A stretch of 64,000 bases of DNA, taken from assembly GCA_964619265.1 (NCBI GenBank), contig CAZUCE010000003.1, positions 62,001-126,000 on the forward strand, given 5' to 3'. Position 1 is the stretch's first letter. Every line of letters starts with the position of its first letter. Position numbers and translations under genes: made by a program. Origin of the DNA: CAZUCE01 sp964619265 (GTDB taxonomy: Bacteria > Planctomycetota > UBA1135 > GCA-002686595). Shown here piece by piece: positions 1 through 8,497 of the stretch. The notes below the pieces were generated by a model. That model saw only the letters and a program-made list of their open reading frames with translations. It was not told the DNA's origin and ran no database searches.

Positions 1-35
1 TCGGTTCCAGCTGGAACCGAGGGCCGCTTTTTTTT
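1..35 (+). terminator. Putative intrinsic terminator of an upstream gene
   Basis: A perfect 20-bp palindrome occupies positions 1-20 and is followed, after a short GC stretch, by eight consecutive T residues at 28-35. This is the layout of a Rho-independent terminator read rightwards, so it would end a plus-strand gene lying before the window. The 7-nt gap between stem and T tract is longer than ideal. The upstream gene is not visible. Confidence 0.5.
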
Positions 36-42
36 CAGCCTT

Positions 43-66
43 GGCGGCTCTTCGCAAAGGGCCGCC
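43..66 (-). terminator. Stem-loop just after the metalloprotease stop codon
   Basis: A 10-bp stem (43-52 with 57-66, one G-T wobble) with a 4-nt loop lies 15 bases beyond the stop of the leftward metalloprotease gene. It has no T tract on the minus strand, so it may be a transcript-stabilising hairpin rather than a true intrinsic terminator. Confidence 0.35.
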
Positions 67-81
67 GCTCAACGCTTGAGA

Positions 82-2538
82 CTAGGGCAGGAACTCAGCC
101 TCGAGCGCGTTGGTGATTCCCAGGCCAAAGGTCTGGCTGTCGTCCACGTAGATCGCCTGCAGGTAGATCGTCAGCGGTCCGCCGCCACCGGAGACCTGGG
201 GCAAGACGAAATCACCGGCTGCGTCGGTAACCCCGGGAAGGCTGGCGCTCAGCGGGTTCGTGAGGATCATCCCGCCAGCGAACGGCACCGGGTTTTGGGA
301 GAAGCTGCCGAGCAGCAACGCCGACGTGAACGCCGGAGCTCCTTCGATACTCAAGTCGGCAAACGTGCCGGACGACAGGTCGCCGCCACAGAAACTGAGC
401 GTCGCCGTGCCCGGACCACCGAAGCCAAGATCCGTCTGACAGGTGATCGGACCTCCGTCTCCAGGAAGCTCCCGGTCGGTGATGGTGACAACAGCCGCAT
501 CCGAGGTCGAGAGTCCCGTTGAATCCGTGCCGATCACGGTGATCACGTGCGTTCCGACCGAAAGGTCCGCAGTCGAAGTCACTCGACCCGATGTGATCGG
601 ACCATCAAGGTCCGAGAACCACTGGATGTCGTCACCGGTCAAGGCGCGATCCTCAAGGTCCCAGCCGGAGCTGTGCAAGAAAACGGTCGACCCAAAGGGC
701 TGGGTGATCTGGTTGTTCGGGCTCAACATATGCACCCGGGGGGCGCTTTTGCCTCCGGGGGAGCCTTCTTCGGTTGCGAAGCCACTCAGGCGGGTACTTG
801 TCGTTCGCAGGCCGTCGGAGACCAGGAGTTCGAGGAACCCGTTCGGCCCGGCCGCCGGGAGCTCGGAGAAGTCCACGCGAGCACTGTTGCCTTCGATCGC
901 CGTGGCGAGCGGAGAATAGCGCGTGCCGTTCGGGCTGTAGCGCAAAGTCGAGGTCAGAGCGTCGCCGTCCGCGTCCGAGGCGGTCCAGCTGACCACGACC
1001 GGTCCGAGGCCAAGTCCAATGGGATCGGGTCCGGTGAACTGAGCCACGGGAGCGTTTGCACTGCGGCTCAACTCACCCAACAGATCGCCCTTCGCGGTCG
1101 AGACGGTCACGCGGTCGATTCCAAGACCCTCAATTTCGGCGGGAAGCACCGAGACGAAGCCGGCCAGCTCAGGTTCGTATTCGCTATCGGAATTTCCGTG
1201 ATGGGCGCCTTCGTGATCGGGTCCTTCGTGATGGTCGCCCCCACAGGCGGCGCAACCATCGGCGCTGGAGATCACCTGAAGCGGAACGGTCTCAAGAAGG
1301 GCATCCCCAGAGAACGCTCGCAAGAACAAGTTGGCGTCCTTGGAGTCCGCTGCGGGCGTCGTTTTGCCACCCCCGAAGGTGAGAGCATGCTGAAACTCGA
1401 ACGACTCGTCTCGAGTGTTGAACAGACCCGCAATCAAAAGACTCTGGTCATTCTCGGGTTCCGTGACGGAATCCGTTGTCGAGCACTGGAACGTATTGAA
1501 GTCCAAGAAGAACTGCCAATTGGGCGGGAACACGAAGGCAACCTCGGTGATCTGACCGGCCACCATCATGTCGACTTGGTCGGGCGGCATGACCTGGTCC
1601 AGTCCAAGCGGCTCGGAAAGGTGATGCTCGACGTCGACCCCCACCGTACCCAGATCACCCCCAAACACATGGAACAAGCCGGTGTTGTGTCCGAGTTCGT
1701 GCGCGAATGTCCGCTGGTAGCGAATGTCCTCGGTGTTGCCCATAGCCGCCTGGCCGCCGATGATTGCCTGGCCGTTGTACGACAGGCCGCCGGGGACCCA
1801 ACCGTAGATGAAATCAGGCTGCGGCGACGTCATCTGAAGGTCGGTCGTCAGCGAGTTGTTCAGTGCGGTACCGTTTGAGAAGACTGCCAAGTCGGCGGTC
1901 CAAAGCTTGGAGGGGGCGTCGCTGCGACGGTACTCCCAGTCCGGCTGTGGGTATGCGCTCTGGATGAAGTTGTCCCCCATACCGGGGCGGATCAACTCCG
2001 CATCGGGAAGATTCGGGATCGGCCCACCGCCGGGGCGGTGGTCGATCGGGACGTAGACCAGCTCGGGGATGGCCCGGCACACGAAATTGAGAGGCCCGAG
2101 CGACACGGAGTTGTTCGAAAAATCGGACTCGGCTACCTGCGTCGAGCCTGCCGGATTGACCTCAAACTCTAAGGTGACGTTGCTGGCCGCCGGAGGGACG
2201 AAGTGGAAGTTCAGCGTGTCCGTGAGGACCTGTGGGCTAGGGGCCGCCTCAGGAACGATCGGACCGTTGGTCGAATAAATCGGCGAGAAGGAGGCCTCGG
2301 AGCCGTCGATGAACACGCGCAGAACGCCGTCGACCTCAACGCCATCCGGAACCGTCCCGTTCGCGCGGATCGCTGCTCGAATGAACGTCGAACGGCCCGC
2401 TACGATCGGCGTCGTGCCGGTCTGAACAGCCTGAATCGGAATCAGTGCAAACGCCTCAACGTCGACCTGGGCGAACGTGGGAGTCGCAGCCAATCCAAGG
2501 GAAAGCGGAAGGAACAAGAGCGGGAGTCGTCTCGCCAT
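82..2538 (-). CDS. Secreted metzincin-like zinc metalloprotease with C-terminal planctomycete-type module
   Basis: This is a predicted exported protease of 818 residues. Residues 1-23 form a signal peptide ending TFA-QVD. Residues about 25-150 resemble a CARDB-type beta-sandwich. The zinc signature HELGHNTGLFH lies at 280-290, with H280, H284 and H290 as ligands and E281 as catalytic base, as in metzincin families such as M43 and M12. A CxxC and a histidine-rich stretch (CAACGGDHHEGPDHEGAHHG) follow near residue 430. Ig-like beta-sandwich repeats occupy about 500-690. The final 110 residues form a Gly/Pro-rich module ending in FGLGITNALEAEFLP, similar to the end of the cupredoxin-like protein at 24046-24858. 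The ATG at 2538 gives a good signal peptide. Zinc protease activity is a family inference; the substrate is unknown. Confidence 0.8.
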   Translation of the reverse strand: MARRLPLLFLPLSLGLAATPTFAQVDVEAFALIPIQAVQTGTTPIVAGRSTFIRAAIRANGTVPDGVEVDGVLRVFIDGSEASFSPIYSTNGPIVPEAAPSPQVLTDTLNFHFVPPAASNVTLEFEVNPAGSTQVAESDFSNNSVSLGPLNFVCRAIPELVYVPIDHRPGGGPIPNLPDAELIRPGMGDNFIQSAYPQPDWEYRRSDAPSKLWTADLAVFSNGTALNNSLTTDLQMTSPQPDFIYGWVPGGLSYNGQAIIGGQAAMGNTEDIRYQRTFAHELGHNTGLFHVFGGDLGTVGVDVEHHLSEPLGLDQVMPPDQVDMMVAGQITEVAFVFPPNWQFFLDFNTFQCSTTDSVTEPENDQSLLIAGLFNTRDESFEFQHALTFGGGKTTPAADSKDANLFLRAFSGDALLETVPLQVISSADGCAACGGDHHEGPDHEGAHHGNSDSEYEPELAGFVSVLPAEIEGLGIDRVTVSTAKGDLLGELSRSANAPVAQFTGPDPIGLGLGPVVVSWTASDADGDALTSTLRYSPNGTRYSPLATAIEGNSARVDFSELPAAGPNGFLELLVSDGLRTTSTRLSGFATEEGSPGGKSAPRVHMLSPNNQITQPFGSTVFLHSSGWDLEDRALTGDDIQWFSDLDGPITSGRVTSTADLSVGTHVITVIGTDSTGLSTSDAAVVTITDRELPGDGGPITCQTDLGFGGPGTATLSFCGGDLSSGTFADLSIEGAPAFTSALLLGSFSQNPVPFAGGMILTNPLSASLPGVTDAAGDFVLPQVSGGGGPLTIYLQAIYVDDSQTFGLGITNALEAEFLP

Positions 2539-2797
2539 GAAAGGTCCTCAAGGGGAAATGGGACAGGGAGTGAATGACACGGTTCCACCCTATCCCCACA
2601 GCGCGAACCCCGGGAGACCCGTCAGAGGTCTCCGCACCACAGGGCTCAGCCCTGATCCAGATGGCGGCCCCCGCTGCCCAGACACTTTCCGAACACAATT
2701 CTCCCTCCAAGTGGCTCACGGGATGTGAATCCCCGGGGGCCCTCGCGCAGGGCGCCGAACGGGGAGCGCCTGCCCCTCCCCGCGTTCCCCTCAGGCG

Positions 2798-5611
2798 TCA
2801 GGCTGGCGAGCCTGAAGCCAGGTCTCCGGGATCGTCCAGATCCATAGCGCCGAGCCGTGCCGCGTCCACCGGATTGAGCGAGCCGCTGCTGGGCGCCTCG
2901 GGCGGTTCCTCTTCGCGAACGCGCCGCGCCAGCAGCGGCGCAACCAGGAAGGCGATCAGGTAGGTCCCCGCTCCAATCCAGACGACCATTCGGAAACCGA
3001 GAGTCATCGAGAGCACGACGGTGACCACCGAACCGACCACCGAGGCGTAGCCGTTGATGCCCCAGGCCCATGCCGAGACACGCGGATCAGCGGCAGCAAT
3101 ACGCCGCAGCCCGAGGGCGAAGGGCATTCCCATAGCAAACGCCAGCGGCGCAAGCAGGCAGACCGAGATGACGATCCGCCCCACATCGGGCAGTTGGAGC
3201 GCCGCCTCGAAAACCCACTCGAGCAGGAACGGATAGGCCGCCGCGAGAACGACCACGAACAGCAGCGGTCCAGCGGGCCCGCGCAGTCGCGACGAGAAGG
3301 CCGCGCCCAGGCCGGAGAACACCAGCACGCTGAACAGAACCACGGCTAAGGAGTAGACCGGGTTGCCGAGGAACAGCACGAATTGTTGGGCTAACACGAC
3401 TTCGACGAAGATAAAGCCGAGCCCCAAGCACAGGAAAAATAGGAAGACGAACGGGCGCCGAGCCACGCGATCCTGGCCGGTGCCGCCGCGCGCGAGCGGA
3501 GCGAAGACGAGCCAGATCGATAGCACCGAAAGAAGCACCAGCAGCGCTGCCACAATGGCGTGGGAGGTCGGACCACCCAGGGGGCTGAGCAGGCTCGAAC
3601 GCTTCAGGAAGTCCGGTCCGAATTTCGAGGTCTCGAAGAAGAACGGACGATCGTCGGTCGGCGCCGAGACGTCAAACGGATAAGCCGCCAGGTAGGCAGA
3701 CTTGTCGGGCGCTTCGGCGAAAGCCTCCCATTCGTTTTGCGCGGGCTCTTCGAAGCCGGTCGGTAGCCACGGCGAAGAACGCCGTGGGTGGAATAGGGTG
3801 TCGTAGGCGAAGCGCTCACAGGTCGCATCGAGGGTTGCGAGCTCTTCATCCGTGAACGGCTGACGCCCGAATAGGATCACCGAGAACTGGTTGTTCGATG
3901 CGACCTGGTAGAGGTGATCTGCGGGATTTTCGACTCCCAGGCGCTCCAAGGCACCCCATGCGAGAACGAACAACCGCAGACTGTTGCGCGGCTTGCCGGA
4001 TTCGAGGTCCGGCAGCACCCAACGCGTGAGCGTAACCAGGCCGTTGTCGGTGGTGTGCTCGAGGTAGGTGTCAAAGGCTTGCTCTGTGTAAAGGAAGTTT
4101 TCCGACAGGGCAAAAGCACCGGCCTGCGTGGTGGACGCTGTGTCGACGCCCGACAGTTGAACGATGTCGTAGCGATCTTCGTCGCGTTCCAGGTAGTGGC
4201 GCCCCTCGGAGACCACGATTTCTACACCGTTGGTGTCGTCCTCGGGGTCGTAAAGCCCACCCTGAAAGTCGAGGAAGCGGCTCTGAACCGCGTCGACGAC
4301 GCTCGGGTTGATCTCGACGCCGGTGACGTCCGGCTGACCGAAGCGCTTGGCAGCCAACAAGTCCATGCCGCCGCCCGCCCCGATGCACAGCACCTTGGCG
4401 TCTGTCCGCACCCGATGGACCAAGGTCGCAGGCAAGTATTCGAGCACCTCGGGCGGAAGCGGCACTTCTCCGGCTTCGTCCGGCGTGCGGTCCCACTCCA
4501 TGACGTTGGTCATGGCCCAGGTGTCGATCGTGATGCCCTTCTGATTCGGCAGTTCGCCAGCCCACGTGGAGGACAGCCCCCACAGGCCCCAGCTAGGGTT
4601 GGTCTTCGGCCAAGTGAAGGCGTCCACGCGGCTCAAGGAAGTCCAGCGCCGATACTCGATCAAGTCAGCCTTCTCGGGCTGCACGATGTTGCCTTCCGCG
4701 TCTCGCGCGGCTTCCTCGGCTGGCACACGCACGACTTCGTCGTAGGGCGTCGTCAGCAAGAACTCGCCATCCTCAAAGCCCTCGGGGCCGTAGTAGACGA
4801 TTTCTTCGCCGGTCGCTGTCACCGTGCGCTTGAGATCGTTGGTCTCCATCCACTGCTCGACAAAGTGCAGGGGCTTGCTGGGCGGCGCGTCCAGGTGGAA
4901 AAAGCTCTCGCGATCCGGACACAACCATAGGGCCGAAACAAAGACGAGTGCGGCGCTGGGGCCAGCCCAGGCCGTGAGTCCGGCCGTGAAGGAAAACAGC
5001 ACACCGCCGAGCGCAACCAGCCCGGCCGAAACAAGCACCACGTCCGCAGCCGAAAGGTGCAGAACGTCAAACAAGACCACGGCGATCGCACACCCGGCGC
5101 CCGAACCCAGGAGGTTGGCGGCATAGACCGAGCTAGCGGACTCGCGGTGATAGGTCAGCACCGCGCTCACCGCGCGCCCGAGGAAAAAGAACGGCACGAT
5201 CAGAAAGCCGATCAACGCCAGCAGCGGACCCTCGTTCCGCTCGCGGATCAGATGCTGGGCGTCGAAATCGGTGTGAGCCACGATCCAGATCCCAATCACC
5301 AACCACAGAGCTGCCAAACCGGCGCTCCGGGCAAACAGAGCCGGCGCTCGATCCAGCGCGTCGGCTCGCCGTGCGAGCCAAGCACCCGCCGCAGCGAATC
5401 CGAGCATGGCCAGCGAGATCACCAGGAATCCGAAGTGGTACCAGAGCACCACCGAGAACACCTTGGTGAGGGCGATCTGGGCCTGGAGGAGTCCGGCCGA
5501 GACCAGGAACAGGGCGAGCAGGCGGCTCGCGGGAGAAGAGTCGACCACCGCCTTGGCACGGGCGATCTCGGAGGTGGCGGACGCCCCGGCGGCGTTCCCA
5601 GAGGAGTTCAT
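2798..5611 (-). CDS. Polytopic membrane protein with spermidine-synthase-like SAM-binding domain
   Basis: The 937-residue protein has three parts. Residues 30-230 hold about six membrane helices. Residues about 395-650 form a Rossmann methyltransferase/spermidine-synthase domain with the nucleotide motif CIGAGGGMDLLAA at 409-421 and the acidic ribose ligand E433. The last 250 residues hold about seven more helices. Membrane proteins with an embedded spermidine-synthase-like domain form a known bacterial family, usually annotated by homology only. Aminopropyltransferases carry an acidic DSTDP-type motif after strand 4; here the matching segment reads YDIVQLSGVDTAST, so the catalytic acid is not obvious and the name 'spermidine synthase' would be unsafe. 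The ATG at 5611 follows a G-rich leader that can fold. An arginine decarboxylase is encoded elsewhere in the window but is not linked. Confidence 0.75.
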   Translation of the reverse strand: MNSSGNAAGASATSEIARAKAVVDSSPASRLLALFLVSAGLLQAQIALTKVFSVVLWYHFGFLVISLAMLGFAAAGAWLARRADALDRAPALFARSAGLAALWLVIGIWIVAHTDFDAQHLIRERNEGPLLALIGFLIVPFFFLGRAVSAVLTYHRESASSVYAANLLGSGAGCAIAVVLFDVLHLSAADVVLVSAGLVALGGVLFSFTAGLTAWAGPSAALVFVSALWLCPDRESFFHLDAPPSKPLHFVEQWMETNDLKRTVTATGEEIVYYGPEGFEDGEFLLTTPYDEVVRVPAEEAARDAEGNIVQPEKADLIEYRRWTSLSRVDAFTWPKTNPSWGLWGLSSTWAGELPNQKGITIDTWAMTNVMEWDRTPDEAGEVPLPPEVLEYLPATLVHRVRTDAKVLCIGAGGGMDLLAAKRFGQPDVTGVEINPSVVDAVQSRFLDFQGGLYDPEDDTNGVEIVVSEGRHYLERDEDRYDIVQLSGVDTASTTQAGAFALSENFLYTEQAFDTYLEHTTDNGLVTLTRWVLPDLESGKPRNSLRLFVLAWGALERLGVENPADHLYQVASNNQFSVILFGRQPFTDEELATLDATCERFAYDTLFHPRRSSPWLPTGFEEPAQNEWEAFAEAPDKSAYLAAYPFDVSAPTDDRPFFFETSKFGPDFLKRSSLLSPLGGPTSHAIVAALLVLLSVLSIWLVFAPLARGGTGQDRVARRPFVFLFFLCLGLGFIFVEVVLAQQFVLFLGNPVYSLAVVLFSVLVFSGLGAAFSSRLRGPAGPLLFVVVLAAAYPFLLEWVFEAALQLPDVGRIVISVCLLAPLAFAMGMPFALGLRRIAAADPRVSAWAWGINGYASVVGSVVTVVLSMTLGFRMVVWIGAGTYLIAFLVAPLLARRVREEEPPEAPSSGSLNPVDAARLGAMDLDDPGDLASGSPA

Positions 5612-5660
5612 GGTGTCGGGGGGGACCGATGGAAAACGCGGGTCGGAGCCTCCGGCGAGA

Positions 5661-5683
5661 GGGGCCCTTTAGGGGGGGGCCCC
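5661..5683 (-). other. G/C-tract stem-loop in the leader of the membrane methyltransferase-like gene
   Basis: A GGGGCCC / GGGCCCC inverted repeat (661-667 with 677-683 of the fifth kilobase) encloses a short loop and a run of eight G residues. It sits 50 bases upstream of the start codon at 5611, so it would lie in the 5' leader of that mRNA if transcription starts further upstream. No function is established. Confidence 0.3.
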
Positions 5684-5930
5684 AAAGAGACGATCCGCTG
5701 GGTGGAATCCGAGAGAGGATGGATCCGCTAGGAGGGGGGGACCGCGAGCTCGGTGAGAGTTCGCGGCGGTACAACTGAGAAGGTGGATCCGTGCGAAGCG
5801 CCGGGCCGAGGGAACTCGCCGGGCGAACCGGCTTGGAGGGCAGTCCCAAGAGGCTCCCTGAACGGCATCGGAGGTGGACCTGCCGAGTTATCGTATCCCG
5901 CCCGAGGGGCCCCCGCGCCGCCCGCATTCC

Positions 5931-6485
5931 ATGACCGAAGCCTCCTCGACCACGATCTGGGCCTCCCCCACAGGGACCCACCCCGGCCGCTCCGCCGCCC
6001 CGCGGTTCTGGCTCGCCCCAGCGGCTGCTCTGGCCCTGGCTGGCTGCAGCCTGTTCGCCATCGCGCCGCCCAGCTATCCGCCGTTCACCACGATCTCCGG
6101 CGTCGTCGTTCAGGACCTGGTGGTCCCCACCAACTCCCAACTCCCATTTGTCCGCGGCGGGGAGCGCCTGACGATCCACTACGAAATCCGCCTGCCCAGC
6201 GGCGAAGTCTTGGATTCCAGCCAAGATCGGGCCGAGCCGCTGCAGTTTGTCCTCGGCGCTGGCGAGGTCCCGGCCGGCCTCGACGAGGGCTTGATCGGAA
6301 TGCGCGAACTCGGCCGCCGGCGCTTGTCCCTCTCGGGCGAGCTCGCCTTTGGAGAGGGCGGCCCGCCCGACGATGTGCAGGACTCAGGCACCTACCTGTT
6401 CGAAGTCGAGCTGCTCCAGGTCGAAGGCGGACGCGTCCCGTTTCGGGTGGATCCGGAATCTGATCCGCGCTGGTGGGGCGAGTGA
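5931..6485 (+). CDS. FKBP-type peptidyl-prolyl isomerase lipoprotein
   Basis: The protein is a predicted periplasmic, lipid-anchored proline isomerase. A basic N-terminal region is followed by a hydrophobic stretch ending in the lipobox LAGC. Residues about 60-165 match the FKBP fold: LTIHYEIRLPSGEVLDSS, then FVLGAGEVPAGLDEGLIGM (the VIpGwdeGl region of FKBPs) and the final YLFEVELLQV strand. The frame is open further upstream to 5874, but the ATG at 5931 gives a normal lipoprotein signal and was chosen. The stop overlaps the next start (GTGA), so this gene and the Smr gene are probably translated together. Confidence 0.85.
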   Translation: MTEASSTTIWASPTGTHPGRSAAPRFWLAPAAALALAGCSLFAIAPPSYPPFTTISGVVVQDLVVPTNSQLPFVRGGERLTIHYEIRLPSGEVLDSSQDRAEPLQFVLGAGEVPAGLDEGLIGMRELGRRRLSLSGELAFGEGGPPDDVQDSGTYLFEVELLQVEGGRVPFRVDPESDPRWWGE

Positions 6486-6841
6486 CGCCCCGGCGAAGCG
6501 GTTCGCCCCGCAAGCGGCGTGGACACAGCGGCCCGGAGGACTTCGACGAAGCGGAGGAATCTGCTCCCCCCGAGCTCGACCTGCACGGACTCTCTCCCGA
6601 TCGAGCCCTCGATCGTCTGCGGCTGTTTCTGCACGCCTCGCGAGTCGCCGGAGAATCCAAGGTCATCGCCATCACCGGCGCGGGTCGATCCAATGCAACC
6701 GGCGCTCCGGTTCTGCGTTCGCGCGTGGAAGCCTGGTTGGCCGGTGAAACCGGGAAGAGCCTTGGCGTAGGCCACGTCGAACGAGTCGCCAAGGGTGGCG
6801 CGCTCTCCATTCAGATCCGGCGGCCGCCTACTCGCTCCTGA
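6482..6841 (+). CDS. Smr domain protein (possible nuclease)
   Basis: This is a 119-residue protein with a basic N-terminus and a single Smr domain, the C-terminal domain of MutS2 that is also found alone in bacteria. The hallmark LDLHGLSPDRALDRL lies at residues 32-46 and the TGAG(R/K)xxGxxxL loop appears as ITGAGRSNATGAPVLRSRV. Stand-alone Smr proteins have been shown to nick DNA or cleave RNA in several species; which applies here is unknown. The GTG start at 6482 overlaps the preceding TGA and is preferred over the GTG at 6473, which lies inside the upstream gene. Confidence 0.8.
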   Translation: MTPRRSGSPRKRRGHSGPEDFDEAEESAPPELDLHGLSPDRALDRLRLFLHASRVAGESKVIAITGAGRSNATGAPVLRSRVEAWLAGETGKSLGVGHVERVAKGGALSIQIRRPPTRS

Positions 6842-6873
6842 CGCAACCGACTTTCCATGACCCTGCGCTCCCA

Positions 6874-7797
6874 ATGACATCGTCCAACCGGTTTCGAGCA
6901 AGCCTCCAAGGCCCGATGCCTCTGTTGCTCGATGGGCCCATGGGGACCCAGCTGCTCGCCTCGGGCTTCGACGTGGAGCGCGATCTGCGCGGCTCTGAAT
7001 TTGGCCTCGTCGCGCTCAACTTATCCCGTAGCGACCAGGTTCAGGCGGTCCACGAGTCGTACCTCGAACATGGCGCCCGCGCCCTCCGGACACACACCTT
7101 CGCCGCGCACCGGGAGCAACTCGGGCAGCTCGACCTGGCTGAAGATGGGGCGAACGTTCATGCCGCTGCAGTGCTGGCGGCCCGTGAGGCGGCCGAGTTT
7201 TGGCGCGAAGAAGGAGCGCCTGCGGCACTCGTCCTCGGAACCCTCGGACCCAGCCTGGAACCGGGCGCGGGTCCAGATCGTCGCGCGAGCAACGCAGAGG
7301 GGATCCGCGAGCAAGTTCGCTGGCTGGCCAAAGATTGCGAAGCCGTGCTCTTCGAGACCTTTTCGGACACCCCGACTCTAGAAGCGGCTCTCGAGGCGGC
7401 TCGATCCGAAGCGCCCGATCTCCCAATCGCCGTCTCGATCACGACGAATTCCGCCGGGAACTTGCTGGGACACGGGGACTTGAAGGCCGTCGCGGAAGTG
7501 GCGGAGAGGCACTCGGTCGACCTTTTGGCCGTCAATTGTGGTGCCGGCTCGCGCGCCCTGCGTGTACCCCTGGAGCAACTACGAGACTATTGGTCTGGTC
7601 CGCTCGGCGCTTGGCCCAACGCGGGCACCGCCGAGTCCCTTGAATCTCCAAGGGAATTCGCGGACTCCCTAGCCGCCTTAGCCTCTCGACTCGATCTGAG
7701 GGCTGTCGGTGCCTGCTGCGGGGCCTTGCCGTCCCACCTCGCAGCTCTGTCTAGCGCGCTCGATCTCCCTTCTCCCCGCAATCCCCTAGATTCCTGA
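6874..7797 (+). CDS. Homocysteine S-methyltransferase family protein
   Basis: The 307-residue protein spans a complete homocysteine-binding TIM barrel, as in MmuM, BHMT and the first module of MetH. Seen in the sequence are the N-terminal LLLDGPMGTQLL, the zinc ligands C222 (VNCGAG) and C281-C282 (GACCGALPSHLAAL), and the family segments FETFSD and LGTLGPSLEPG. These enzymes move a methyl group from S-methylmethionine, betaine or methylcobalamin to homocysteine to give methionine; the donor cannot be told from sequence. It sits 32 bp after the Smr gene and 4 bp before a response regulator, so it is probably co-transcribed with the two-component genes. Confidence 0.85.
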   Translation: MTSSNRFRASLQGPMPLLLDGPMGTQLLASGFDVERDLRGSEFGLVALNLSRSDQVQAVHESYLEHGARALRTHTFAAHREQLGQLDLAEDGANVHAAAVLAAREAAEFWREEGAPAALVLGTLGPSLEPGAGPDRRASNAEGIREQVRWLAKDCEAVLFETFSDTPTLEAALEAARSEAPDLPIAVSITTNSAGNLLGHGDLKAVAEVAERHSVDLLAVNCGAGSRALRVPLEQLRDYWSGPLGAWPNAGTAESLESPREFADSLAALASRLDLRAVGACCGALPSHLAALSSALDLPSPRNPLDS

Positions 7798-7801
7798 GCC
7801 G

Positions 7802-8497
7802 ATGACGAACTCGACCCCCAACATCCTGGTCGTCGAAGACGATGACCGCATCCAGAGCGAGCTCGTCGACGCCCTCCGAGCGGCTTCCTACACGGTCGCG
7901 GTCACGTCTTCCTTGGCCGGTGCACGGACCAACCTAAGCGCGCGGCCCGATCTCATGCTCCTCGACTTGGGGCTGCCGGACGGCGATGGGCTCGACCTTG
8001 TGCGCGAGCTTCGCGACGCTCGCAACGAGCTCCCGGTCGTCGTCCTCACCGCCCGAGATACCCCCGAGCAATGCGTTCGCGGGCTCGACGTAGGAGCCGA
8101 CGATTACTTGGTCAAGCCGGTGCATCTACCCGAACTGCTCGCTCGCTTGCGGTCGGTACTGCGCCGCGCGGGCCGCCACACACCGACCGGCAAACTCTCC
8201 TGCGAAGATCTGTGGGTCGATCCTTCGAGCCGGCGCTCCGGTCGCGGCGAAATGGCTCTAGAGCTCAAGCCCCGGGAGTTCGATCTGCTTGCGTTCCTGA
8301 TGAGTCACCCCGGGCGTGCCTGGACACGTCAGCAGCTGCTCGAGCGTGTATGGGGCCCCACCTACGGCGGTGATGCCCGCACGGTAGATAGCCATGTTCG
8401 GCGCCTGCGAGCCCACATCGAAGAGGACCCCGGTGACCCGCGCTACATCGAAACGGTTTGGGGCGTGGGCTACCGCATGCGTGAGTGCGAGGAATGA
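7802..8497 (+). CDS. OmpR/PhoB-family response regulator
   Basis: The 231-residue protein has a receiver domain (7-120) with the acidic pocket EDDD at 12-15, phospho-acceptor D55, T83 and K105. It is followed by an OmpR-type winged helix (about 130-228) that includes the conserved RTVDSHVRRLRAHIE recognition region and the VWGVGYRM ending. It should bind DNA when phosphorylated by the kinase encoded next. Its stop overlaps the kinase ATG by four bases (ATGA). It lies 4 bp after the homocysteine methyltransferase gene. Confidence 0.93.
   Translation: MTNSTPNILVVEDDDRIQSELVDALRAASYTVAVTSSLAGARTNLSARPDLMLLDLGLPDGDGLDLVRELRDARNELPVVVLTARDTPEQCVRGLDVGADDYLVKPVHLPELLARLRSVLRRAGRHTPTGKLSCEDLWVDPSSRRSGRGEMALELKPREFDLLAFLMSHPGRAWTRQQLLERVWGPTYGGDARTVDSHVRRLRAHIEEDPGDPRYIETVWGVGYRMRECEE

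Noticed and set aside
547..1878. A 443-codon open frame on the plus strand
   Set aside because: It runs antisense through the protease gene, whose signal peptide and zinc motif are clear. Long antisense frames are expected at this GC content.
3914..4930. A 338-codon open frame on the plus strand
   Set aside because: It is antisense to the membrane methyltransferase-like gene and shows no family motif.
5133..6224. A 363-codon open frame on the minus strand
   Set aside because: It overlaps the start of the membrane protein gene and the FKBP gene in other frames and has Arg/Pro-rich shadow composition.
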